From: a bacterium
Lineage (GTDB): Bacteria; Patescibacteriota; Minisyncoccia; UBA6257; 2-01-FULL-56-20
Length of the DNA stretch: 10,341 bases
Assembly: GCA_021780545.1 (NCBI GenBank)
Contig: JAJXYP010000041.1
Span: 1-10,341, forward strand
Direction: 5' to 3'
Shown: positions 1-5,840 of the stretch, piece by piece
How the letters are laid out: every line of letters begins with the position of its first letter
Position numbering within the stretch: position 1 is the first letter of the stretch
Translations under genes and position numbers: made by a program
Notes under the pieces: model-generated
Database searches by the model: none
The model's input: only the letters and a program-made list of their open reading frames with translations
Told to the model about the DNA's origin: nothing

Positions 1-1
1 C

Positions 2-391
2 GTTCCGGTGCGGATGATCAGTTTCGCTTTTATGATTCTGCTCGCGGTTGTTGTAGCAGAGGCCATCCAGGTTGTCGGTGTTCTCCTGGTTTTCGCGCTC
101 CTGGTCGCGCCCGCCGCCGCTGCCCAGCATCTGACTCGCCGGCCCGGATCGGCCATCGCGCTTTCCGCAACGGCCGGGATTCTGTTCGTTTGGGCGGGTA
201 TTGTATTGGCTGTTCTCACTAATTTACCCGTTGGATTTTACGTTTCATTATTGGCGGCTGCCGCATATTTCACGGCGGTCGGATGGGCGCATCTTCGGCG
301 CCCCCACACGGCGGGGAAGGACGATCACTGGGAACATCCGGAATCGCCGGTTAAGCGTTCAGCAGCCGGAAGAGCCAGCCGAACAGACTGA
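2..391 (+). CDS. ABC-3 family metal-ion permease, C-terminal part (5' end outside window)
   Basis: The 3' end of a membrane subunit of a zinc/manganese-type ABC importer (ZnuB/MntB-like, ABC-3 family). The reading frame is open from the left edge, so the true start lies upstream; the Val and Met codons near the edge are probably internal. Visible are the motif VLLVFALLVAPAAAA followed by a charged turn (HLTRRPGS), then two hydrophobic helices, one with LTNLPVGFYVSLLAAAAYF. This resembles the conserved end of the family, where the 'LLV-ALLVAPAATA' helix precedes the last two membrane spans. A hydrophilic His/Asp-rich tail (HTAGKDDHWEHPE) follows and could touch metal, but this is speculative. 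The last 41 bases overlap the end of the convergent gene on the other strand. The ATPase and binding protein would be expected upstream, outside the window. The family call is fairly safe; the metal is unknown. Confidence 0.8.
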   Translation, partial: VPVRMISFAFMILLAVVVAEAIQVVGVLLVFALLVAPAAAAQHLTRRPGSAIALSATAGILFVWAGIVLAVLTNLPVGFYVSLLAAAAYFTAVGWAHLRRPHTAGKDDHWEHPESPVKRSAAGRASRTD

Positions 392-1271
392 ATCCTTGCT
401 GGGTGCTTGAGACGGCGTTCTGAAGCTGCTCCTGTGCTTGTTCGAGGGTTTGCACCTGCGCGGCAAGCTGTTGTTGCTGGCCGGAATCGGAGATTTGATT
501 CTGCAGCCGGTTTAGCTGGGCAATTTGTTCCTGGTTTTGCGCGAGAATTTGCTGGGCATTTTTCACCTCGGCATAGTTCGGTCCGAGCATGAATCTCGCA
601 AAGCCGTTTCGGTTCTGCAGATGCTGAATCGATGATTCGATTCGGCCCTGGTTCTGGATCTGCGTTTGGGCTATTTCGCGGATTTGGCTGCCGATGCCGG
701 AATTCTGGTTAGCAATCTGGACAATGGTCTGCACGGCGTTCGTTATCTGATTTCTGACCCGGCCGATGTCCGTACCGCTGCCGTTCATTTCCGGTGGTCC
801 GTTCTGATTTTGTCCCTGATTCTGGTATTGGTACTGGCTTTGCGTCTGCGTCCCGACGCCGGTCCCATCCTGCAGGCGCAATTGCTCCTGCGTGCGCAGC
901 TGATCGCGCTGCTGTAACGGCGTCGTTGTTGCGGTGGTGGACGTTGCGGTCGATGTTGCGTGGATGCGCAGCCAATCCTGGTTTTGCAGCCGGTCGCGAT
1001 CCTGGATCGGCGTTGCGGCGGTCGTTGTCGCGATAGTGGTGGCGGTTGATGTCGTCCGGAGCCGAATGCGATCCTGATCCTGGATGCCGTTTCCGTCCGC
1101 CGCCGCGCTGCCCGATTCGCCGGATGACGAGCCGCTGGCGCCGGATCCGCCTCCGGAGCCGGATCCGCCCCCGCCACCACTGCCGACGCCGAGAGCCACG
1201 CTTCCAAACAGGAATGAAAGGAAGAGTGTCTCCGCAATAGTTCTGGATAATAGATTTGTGCGTTGTTTCAT
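351..1271 (-). CDS. Secreted Gln/Asn/Thr/Gly-rich low-complexity protein
   Basis: A 306-residue protein of no assigned function, exported or membrane-attached. Residues 1-30 form a basic start plus a hydrophobic stretch (LFLSFLFGSVALGVG) like a signal peptide. Residues 31-60 are almost only Gly/Ser. Residues 63-145 hold an imperfect repeat of a charged block (IQDQDRIRLR, IQDRDRLQNQDWLR, LQQRDQLRTQEQLRLQ) alternating with Thr/Ala/Ser tracts. Residues 168-290 are Gln/Asn-rich and look helical or coiled (VRNQITNAVQTIVQIANQNS, then repeated QNQ/LEQAQ patterns) around a less biased core near 224-240 (FARFMLGPNYAEVKNAQ). The tail GFSLFGWLFRLLNA is hydrophobic. From memory, proteins with this core and tail recur in Parcubacteria, but no search was possible. 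Other frames here are open only because of the biased composition; the signal peptide, repeats and tail pick this one. No Shine-Dalgarno is seen before the ATG at 1271. It overlaps the convergent permease by 41 bases. Confidence 0.8.
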   Translation of the reverse strand: MKQRTNLLSRTIAETLFLSFLFGSVALGVGSGGGGGSGSGGGSGASGSSSGESGSAAADGNGIQDQDRIRLRTTSTATTIATTTAATPIQDRDRLQNQDWLRIHATSTATSTTATTTPLQQRDQLRTQEQLRLQDGTGVGTQTQSQYQYQNQGQNQNGPPEMNGSGTDIGRVRNQITNAVQTIVQIANQNSGIGSQIREIAQTQIQNQGRIESSIQHLQNRNGFARFMLGPNYAEVKNAQQILAQNQEQIAQLNRLQNQISDSGQQQQLAAQVQTLEQAQEQLQNAVSSTQQGFSLFGWLFRLLNA

Positions 1272-1377
1272 GGTCTTGGTTGTTAGGTTGTGCAGGGCCT
1301 TGCATCTCTTATTACAAATTCATTTCCAAAAAAAACACCTGTAACGACGGCAAAATGGTCGTCAATATTGCGGAGAT

Positions 1378-1408
1378 AAAAAATGCCCCGACGAGAAGGT
1401 GTCGGGGC
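1378..1408 (-). terminator. Intrinsic terminator after the RlpA-like gene
   Basis: On the minus strand an 8-bp perfect stem (GCCCCGAC/GTCGGGGC, plus positions 1385-1392 and 1401-1408) with an 8-base loop is followed, after one A, by six Ts (plus-strand As at 1378-1383). It lies about 50 bases past the stop of the RlpA-like gene and points the right way for it. Confidence 0.85.
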
Positions 1409-1454
1409 TGGTTGTGGCGAAGGAGGAGTTAGCGGTAGCGTTTCGCTTCGCGAA

Positions 1455-1952
1455 TCAACGGAAAAATTTCGTTACGTGGGCGTTAAGGGTGGGCCATGTG
1501 TTTTGCGCCGGGATGCCCGTGTTTTTTACCGGCCGATACGTTACGAATGCGATGCCCCGTCTCATGATTCCGAGTTTTCGCGCGGCTTGCGCCGAAAGAT
1601 CGAGCGTTCGGCCGGTCACGTAGGGGCCCCGGTCTTCGACCGGCGCAACGATTGTCTTCATGGTTTTGAGATCGGTGATGGCGAGTCGCGTGCCGAAGGG
1701 ATATGTCCGGTGCGCGACGAAAACGGCGTTCGAACGATAAAGTTTTCCGCTCGAAAGCCGGCGTCCGTAAAATGCCGGACCATACCAGGAAGCCAGAACG
1801 ACCGATTTTGCCGGGCGGCGCGCCGGGTTGGATGCGGCGATGGCATTTTTCGTGGTACGCTTCTGCGCACCCTGCGATGCTACGAAAAATATCATCGCGC
1901 CTACCGCGATTGCCGTTAGGAATCGGCTTGCTAATGGAAAGATAAAAAACAA
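1455..1952 (-). CDS. RlpA-like septal/cell-wall protein (double-psi beta-barrel)
   Basis: A 165-residue exported protein with a double-psi beta-barrel of the RlpA family; characterised members are lytic transglycosylases that cleave stem-peptide-free peptidoglycan. Residues 1-25 form a signal peptide or membrane anchor, 26-50 a basic linker, and 52-140 the barrel: ASWYGPAFYGRR, then NAVFVAHRTYPFGTRL, then VEDRGPYVTGRTLDLSAQAARKLG. The His of AHRT (81) and the Asp of EDRGP (108) match catalytic residues known in Pseudomonas RlpA. The acidic residue usual in the 'NGERFD' segment is Lys70 here (SSGKLYR), so activity may be altered. There is no C-terminal SPOR domain, and the protein is shorter than proteobacterial RlpA. 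The start is TTG at 1952, preceded by AAGGAG (plus 1961-1966) with 8-base spacing; no nearby ATG has such a site. The gene has its own terminator at 1378-1408. Confidence 0.88.
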   Translation of the reverse strand: MFFIFPLASRFLTAIAVGAMIFFVASQGAQKRTTKNAIAASNPARRPAKSVVLASWYGPAFYGRRLSSGKLYRSNAVFVAHRTYPFGTRLAITDLKTMKTIVAPVEDRGPYVTGRTLDLSAQAARKLGIMRRGIAFVTYRPVKNTGIPAQNTWPTLNAHVTKFFR

Positions 1953-1976
1953 AACCCTTGCTCCTTGTGCGAATTG

Positions 1977-1994
1977 TCAGCAGCGGTGTGCTGA
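1977..1994. other. Short dyad upstream of the RlpA-like gene
   Basis: A perfect 6-bp inverted repeat (TCAGCA/TGCTGA around a 6-base centre) lies about 10 bases upstream of the Shine-Dalgarno of the RlpA-like gene. It would sit in the mRNA leader or at the promoter and could be an operator or small hairpin. It is short enough to occur by chance. Confidence 0.3.
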
Positions 1995-2047
1995 TTATTG
2001 ATACGTAAATGGCGGGGAAAAAGTTGCAAGACCGGTGAAGAAAGATT

Positions 2048-2074
2048 CGGGGCGGACGAGAAGCGTCCGCCCCG
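2048..2074 (-). terminator. Strong GC-rich hairpin, probable terminator of the zinc-ribbon gene
   Basis: An 11-bp perfect stem (plus 2048-2058 with 2064-2074) around a 5-base loop lies 18 bases past the stop of the zinc-ribbon gene. Read on the minus strand it is followed by GAATCTTTCTTC, only moderately U-rich, while a run of eight Ts comes before the stem. The stem is strong but the arrangement is not textbook, so it may end transcription weakly or protect the 3' end. Confidence 0.6.
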
Positions 2075-2091
2075 CGAAAAAAAAGAGGGAA

Positions 2092-2412
2092 TCAGGAGTC
2101 GCGTCCGGCGAGTGATTCATGGGCGCACCGCGGGCAAAGGCGGATTGATTCCATGATCCGTCCGCCGCCGCACCGCGCACACCGTCCCTCAGTGACGGGG
2201 CTGGCATCAATCAGACGCCTGGCCTCGTCCATTTTGGCCGGCGTCAATTTGCCGACCGTCCACCAGGAGATGATAAAAAGCTTTCCCAGTGCGGAAGAGA
2301 TGCTGTACATCTCCTCCAGCCGCCGCGCTGCGCTCTCATCGGCGGCAAACCACTGAATTGCTACGCCATCCACGTGACCCGGGATGGTCGTTCTATCTTC
2401 TGTTATATTCAT
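2092..2412 (-). CDS. Small protein with C-terminal zinc ribbon
   Basis: A 106-residue soluble protein of no assigned family. The last third holds CARC (Cys78, Cys81) and CPRC (Cys93, Cys96), separated by 11 residues, a zinc-ribbon spacing common in small nucleic-acid- or protein-binding modules. The first 70 residues contain an amphipathic part (ADESAARRLEEMYSI) and a hydrophobic WWTVGKLTPAKMDEARRLID stretch; no catalytic motif was seen. The start chosen is the ATG at 2412, preceded by GGAGGT with a 4-base spacer on the minus strand. A longer frame to 2463 would add 17 residues but overlaps the promoter and lacks a ribosome binding site. The gene is transcribed away from the envelope cluster and shares its intergenic region, so it could be that cluster's regulator; this is inference. 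Confidence 0.75.
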   Translation of the reverse strand: MNITEDRTTIPGHVDGVAIQWFAADESAARRLEEMYSISSALGKLFIISWWTVGKLTPAKMDEARRLIDASPVTEGRCARCGGGRIMESIRLCPRCAHESLAGRDS

Positions 2413-2434
2413 TAGCACCTCCAGTGCTTTATAA

Positions 2435-2463
2435 ATAATACCATAATATGCATAATCGCACAA
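2435..2463 (-). promoter_or_regulatory. Promoter of the zinc-ribbon gene (extended -10)
   Basis: On the minus strand TTGTGC (plus 2458-2463) lies 17 bases before TATTAT (2435-2440), which is directly preceded by TGG, the extended -10 signature. Transcription would begin near 2428, leaving a leader of about 15 bases that contains the GGAGGT ribosome binding site. Confidence 0.55.
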
Positions 2464-2474
2464 GGGCTTACCTC

Positions 2475-2503
2475 TTGCGCTTGCGGTATTTATGTGGTAT
2501 TAA
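2475..2503 (+). promoter_or_regulatory. Promoter of the envelope cluster (extended -10)
   Basis: TTGCGC (2475-2480) lies 17 bases before TATTAA (2498-2503), which is directly preceded by TGG. The predicted start near 2510 leaves a leader of about 55 bases before the ATG at 2565. It is the only good promoter-like sequence seen before the four plus-strand genes and nearly mirrors the divergent promoter next to it. Confidence 0.55.
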
Positions 2504-2564
2504 AGGTGCGGGTGTCGTAGTAGTACCTCGACAACCGAATATAGGTAATAAGGAGAAAAAAACT

Positions 2565-3422
2565 ATGAAATCCATTATTGCGGCGGCAATCGCCGTCGCA
2601 TTCCTGGTTCTCTCTGGGCCCGTCTTGGCTCAGAGCCAGCAAACCGGGCAATCGGTAACCGGGGTTACCGGCGTCACGCTGAGTGGTGCTTACGGTACCC
2701 AGAGTACCGGTGGCTACGGCAGGGTTCTCGGCGGGGGAGGTTTTACGGGGACAGATCCCAATTATGCATCCGGCACGGGCAAAACGACCGGGGCAGGAAA
2801 CGGCGGTTTGACGCTCACTCCCACGAGTGCGTCGTCGAATTCAGTCGCCAGCGGGATTTTCACCTCGACGGTCCAAGGGCTGCAATCCGACATTACGTCC
2901 GGTCTCTCTGCGAAGCAGGGGAATTGGGCGTCGGTCGGAAGCGGCAACAACTACGCCAACGGCGGCAACACCACCAACGGCCAAGCGTCCGGATCGGGCG
3001 TCGGGACCAATACGTTTACCGGCGGCGGTAGCGCACTGGCAAACGGTGGGACTACGGCGATCATCAGCCCTGGCGCGTTAACAGCGACGTCCAAGGCGAG
3101 TACGGTTGGCGGTGCCAGCGGCCTGCTGCAGAACCTGAGTTTAAATTCGTCTCAGGCCACCGGGCAGGGTAATGCAAACGTCGGCGCAATCGTTAATCAG
3201 GCGGCCGACTTTTGGGCCGGAGGGTGGGGCGGTGGCTCTGCTGCATTTAGCGGCATGGCACCGACTGCCGATTGCGCAACCGCGGCGACCTGTACGGGAG
3301 CCAGTGGTTCCCTGAGGGTTGATGGCTCCGCCACCGGCACTACTTTGCCGAACGGCGGGGCCTCAGCCGTGACCGTCGTCACCTCGACGGCGCACGGCAG
3401 CGGACCGGGACCTGTACAATAG
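2565..3422 (+). CDS. Secreted Gly/Ser/Thr/Asn-rich protein, first gene of the envelope cluster
   Basis: A 285-residue exported protein of unknown function. Residues 1-22 are a classic signal peptide (MKSIIAAAIAVAFLVLSGPVLA, cut before QS). The rest is low in charge and rich in Gly, Ser, Thr, Ala and Asn, with loose recurring pieces such as VTGVTGVTLSGAYG, YASGTGKTTGAGNGG and GSGNNYANGGNTTNG. This suggests an extended or beta-rich surface or matrix protein. It has only two cysteines, in DCATAATC near residue 240, which could form a small disulfide loop. No known domain was recognised, and no LPXTG or C-terminal anchor is present. The start is the ATG at 2565, with AAGGAG at 2550-2555 and 9-base spacing; an upstream in-frame extension to 2448 would run through the promoter. 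It is followed by an OmpA-like protein 93 bases downstream. Confidence 0.8.
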   Translation: MKSIIAAAIAVAFLVLSGPVLAQSQQTGQSVTGVTGVTLSGAYGTQSTGGYGRVLGGGGFTGTDPNYASGTGKTTGAGNGGLTLTPTSASSNSVASGIFTSTVQGLQSDITSGLSAKQGNWASVGSGNNYANGGNTTNGQASGSGVGTNTFTGGGSALANGGTTAIISPGALTATSKASTVGGASGLLQNLSLNSSQATGQGNANVGAIVNQAADFWAGGWGGGSAAFSGMAPTADCATAATCTGASGSLRVDGSATGTTLPNGGASAVTVVTSTAHGSGPGPVQ

Positions 3423-3439
3423 GTCAGCCGCAAAATAAT

Positions 3440-3473
3440 CCGGGTCCGGCGGCGGAAACGTCGAAGGACCCGG
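3440..3473 (+). other. Intercistronic hairpin between first and second cluster genes
   Basis: An 8-bp perfect stem (CCGGGTCC/GGACCCGG, 3440-3447 and 3466-3473) with an 18-base centre lies between the stop at 3422 and the ATG at 3516. There is no T-tract after it, only a purine-rich leader. It is more likely an mRNA stability or processing element than a terminator. Confidence 0.45.
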
Positions 3474-3515
3474 CAACTGAAACGCCCGGAAAAGGAAAAA
3501 AGAAAGGAAAGGAAA

Positions 3516-4904
3516 ATGAAAGAGAAGAAAGGCCAGGCGTTGATGCGCTTGGCTGTGATGTTCTTGCTTGTGCTGATCGCGGTCACCGGTACCGCCGGAT
3601 TCGCCCAGAGCGGATCTCCCGGCAGTCCTCCGGCGAATAGCACAGGAACGAATGCGGCGGCGCAGGCGAATGCCAACGTCGTATACGCCCCGATAAACAA
3701 TACCGATATACCTCGTCAGTTCGTCGGTGCATTCCCGGGCGTGGCCAATATGCCGGGACCGATGCCGGGCATACCGGTTCAGAACGGCGAGTGGCATATC
3801 TATTGGCCGCCGATGTTTCGGGAGATAACACCCGACATGCTGGATTCCGCGCGGCGCCGGTGGAAGCTGACGGATATTTTCCACGGGTCGGCGCTGAGCG
3901 TCGTTTCCTTCATGCACGGCATACTGCCGCAGCAACCGGGAAGTGTACGTTTGGTCAAATATGATCCAAACGTCATCGCGTATCCAGCGGATCGCCCGAT
4001 CATCAAGGTGACAGTGATAGGCGACTGGAGAAATCCGGAACCGTATCTCTTCGCTGCCATCAATGAGCTTCGGGACCGTAAACACGTGAACCGCGTGGCG
4101 ATTCTCGAGCGCGCGTTGTCGGTGAATAAAACCACCGCTCACAGCTTCGGTCTCGGCGGCAGTTTTGCAAAGTTCTTCTCGCCAGACAACAATGCTGGCG
4201 GGATGGCTATCGGGTTCGAAGGAGGGTCGTCACAGACGCAGCTGTTCGACCCGCACGAGTTCATCGTTATCGGCCTGAACGACGGCCCGGTGGACCCGCC
4301 TCAGCTGCCCGAACCGCCAAAGGAGAAAGCAGCAGCGTCTGGTTCAGCTCCGGCGCCGGCTCAATCGCCGTTGCCGCAGGTGGCTTCCACGCTGCCCGTG
4401 CAAACCATACGCATCGAGGTTGTTCAGGCTCCGCCTACTCTGGCGTCGGTTCCATCGCCGCAACCGCGGCGCGAAGAACCGCCGTCGCAGCCGACGCAGC
4501 AGCAACCGGAAGCGTCCATGGTGCCGCAGGCATCCAGGGCGTCGTCGGTAAGCTGTCAGTTGCCGGAATTAACGGTATACTTCAGGTTCAACGACGCTGA
4601 GGTGTTGCCGGTTTACCGTCCGTCAGTCGCCAAGATGGCGGCGTGGGCCGTCTCTCATCCGGCTTGCGAGCTGGAAATCGAGGGACATGCCGACCGGTGG
4701 GGATCGAACAACTATAACGATACCCTCGGGGAGCGGCGGTCACAAGCGGTTCTACGGCTTCTGGAACAGTATTCCAGCGGCCTGACCCGCGCAAACAATC
4801 GGGTTCGCGCGGCTTCCTTCGGGAAATATTACCCGCAGGGAGAGAACGATGCCCGTAACCGGCGCGTGGTGCTTCACGTTGTCGGATCACGGTCCGGCAG
4901 ATGA
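3516..4904 (+). CDS. Secreted protein with C-terminal OmpA-like domain
   Basis: A 462-residue exported protein. Residues 1-30 are a signal peptide (hydrophobic VMFLLVLIAVTG, cut after GFA). Residues 55-258 form a globular region of no recognised family, with an aromatic start (GEWHIYWPPM) and a Gly-rich block (FGLGGSFAKFF). Residues 259-345 are a Pro/Gln/Ala-rich linker suited to crossing the cell wall. Residues 350-457 are an OmpA-like domain (PF00691 type): VYFRFNDAEV, then EGHADRWGSNNYNDTLGERR, ending in NRRVVLHVV. The Asp of GHAD and the Arg of NRRV match positions that bind diaminopimelate in OmpA/Pal. Cys347 and Cys384, the only cysteines, flank the first strand and helix and could form a disulfide. 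It probably binds peptidoglycan from outside the membrane. The start is an ATG with a purine-rich GGAAAGGAAA leader rather than a full Shine-Dalgarno. Domain call firm; partner unknown. Confidence 0.88.
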   Translation: MKEKKGQALMRLAVMFLLVLIAVTGTAGFAQSGSPGSPPANSTGTNAAAQANANVVYAPINNTDIPRQFVGAFPGVANMPGPMPGIPVQNGEWHIYWPPMFREITPDMLDSARRRWKLTDIFHGSALSVVSFMHGILPQQPGSVRLVKYDPNVIAYPADRPIIKVTVIGDWRNPEPYLFAAINELRDRKHVNRVAILERALSVNKTTAHSFGLGGSFAKFFSPDNNAGGMAIGFEGGSSQTQLFDPHEFIVIGLNDGPVDPPQLPEPPKEKAAASGSAPAPAQSPLPQVASTLPVQTIRIEVVQAPPTLASVPSPQPRREEPPSQPTQQQPEASMVPQASRASSVSCQLPELTVYFRFNDAEVLPVYRPSVAKMAAWAVSHPACELEIEGHADRWGSNNYNDTLGERRSQAVLRLLEQYSSGLTRANNRVRAASFGKYYPQGENDARNRRVVLHVVGSRSGR

Positions 4905-4915
4905 AGATGTTACCA

Positions 4916-4942
4916 GGCCAGCCCGACGTTTTTGGGCTGGCC
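4916..4942 (+). other. Intercistronic hairpin between second and third cluster genes
   Basis: A 9-bp perfect stem (GGCCAGCCC/GGGCTGGCC) with a 9-base loop containing TTTTT begins 11 bases after the stop of the OmpA-like gene. No T-run follows the stem, so full termination is doubtful. It could lower read-through, or protect the upstream mRNA and thereby set gene ratios. Confidence 0.5.
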
Positions 4943-5001
4943 CACCGCGGCCAGCTCATCACTGAAACCGAGAAGAAAGAAGCAAGAAAAGGAGAAAAAG
5001 G

Positions 5002-5811
5002 ATGAAGAAGATGATGATGGTGCTGGCGGCGGTTGTTGTTGTCGCTCCAGGGATGGTAATGACGTTATCGGCGGCGGAGAAGGCTCCGCAGAAGCTGAAC
5101 GTCACGATAGGGGAATATAAAACCGGATTCTACGACGTTGAGGGAGCCGTTAAGGCGCAACTTGACGCCGCAATTGGCCAGATCGACAAACTGGCCGGTA
5201 CCGGGAACGGGAAATTGCAGATTTCTGTCGAGGGGTCCGCAGACGGGACCGGGAAGGATCTCAGAAATCAAGATCTGGCGCTGCAGCGCGCCCAGCAAGC
5301 GGTGGGATACCTCAAGCGGTTCTTCCCACTCGCGGAATTCCCTGAGCCGATATCGGCGGGTAGCTCCTACGGTAAGCGGGTCGTGATCATTCATGTGACA
5401 CGGCTTCCCGTTGCCGGTGCTTCGTATTCGCATTGGAGCGATCGTCGCTTCATCGCGATTTTCACGGTGATCGTCGTGTTGCTGTCGGCGCTATCGACGG
5501 TGTTCGCGGTGAAGATCCGGAAATCGAAATCGTCGCCGGCAGAAATATCGACGGTTTTATTTTCCTGGAATAAGAAGGTCTGGGAAAAGCAGGTTGTGCT
5601 GCGCGAGGGGGGGTACGATGTTGGTCTCACCTCCCGAACCGGAAGGCCGGTGATTCGCGAATCGTTGTCTGATGCAGCGGCGGCGCTGCGAGGCGCAGGA
5701 AAAGATCCCGAATTCCACCAGCAGCTATTGGAAATGGCTGAACGAGGTGAGATCCGGGAGGCAACCGCGGCGCAGCGGGCGAAGAGTCCGAAGGTTGCGA
5801 AGATCGCGTAA
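5002..5811 (+). CDS. Exported OmpA-like domain followed by one membrane helix and a cytoplasmic tail
   Basis: A 269-residue membrane protein. Residues 1-24 are a signal peptide (MKKMMMVLAAVVVV...LSAA). Residues 30-134 are a compact OmpA-like domain: LQISVEGSADGTGKDLRNQD, then LALQRAQQAVGYLKRFF, then GKRVVIIHV, matching the GHTD-x-G, RR-x-xAV and NRRV blocks of the family in diverged form. Asp81 is kept, while the usual GH before it is GS-A. Residues 150-170 form one strong membrane helix (FIAIFTVIVVLLSALSTVFAV) followed by Lys/Arg (KIRKSK), putting the last 97 residues in the cytoplasm. That tail holds SWNKKVWEKQVVLREGGYDV and an acidic/basic helical end, with no known motif. The order is the reverse of MotB or Pal, where the anchor comes first. 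The start has AAGGAG at 4989-4994 with 7-base spacing. The gene lies 97 bases after the previous cluster gene. Confidence 0.82.
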   Translation: MKKMMMVLAAVVVVAPGMVMTLSAAEKAPQKLNVTIGEYKTGFYDVEGAVKAQLDAAIGQIDKLAGTGNGKLQISVEGSADGTGKDLRNQDLALQRAQQAVGYLKRFFPLAEFPEPISAGSSYGKRVVIIHVTRLPVAGASYSHWSDRRFIAIFTVIVVLLSALSTVFAVKIRKSKSSPAEISTVLFSWNKKVWEKQVVLREGGYDVGLTSRTGRPVIRESLSDAAAALRGAGKDPEFHQQLLEMAERGEIREATAAQRAKSPKVAKIA

Positions 5812-5840
5812 GCGCAAAGAGAAAGAGAAAAGGAGAAGAT

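Noticed and set aside
889..1083. The repeated blocks in the Gln-rich gene considered as a CRISPR-like or tandem DNA array.
   Set aside because: The units are imperfect, follow the reading frame and have no uniform spacers, so they are protein repeats.
709..1305. Long open frames in other phases of the Gln-rich gene, on both strands.
   Set aside because: They result from the repetitive, biased base composition; only the 351-1271 frame has a signal peptide, an ordered repeat and a structured tail.
3197..4142. Two long minus-strand frames opposite the first two cluster genes.
   Set aside because: They lie antisense to proteins with clear signal peptides and an OmpA domain, and their own translations show no domain or start site.
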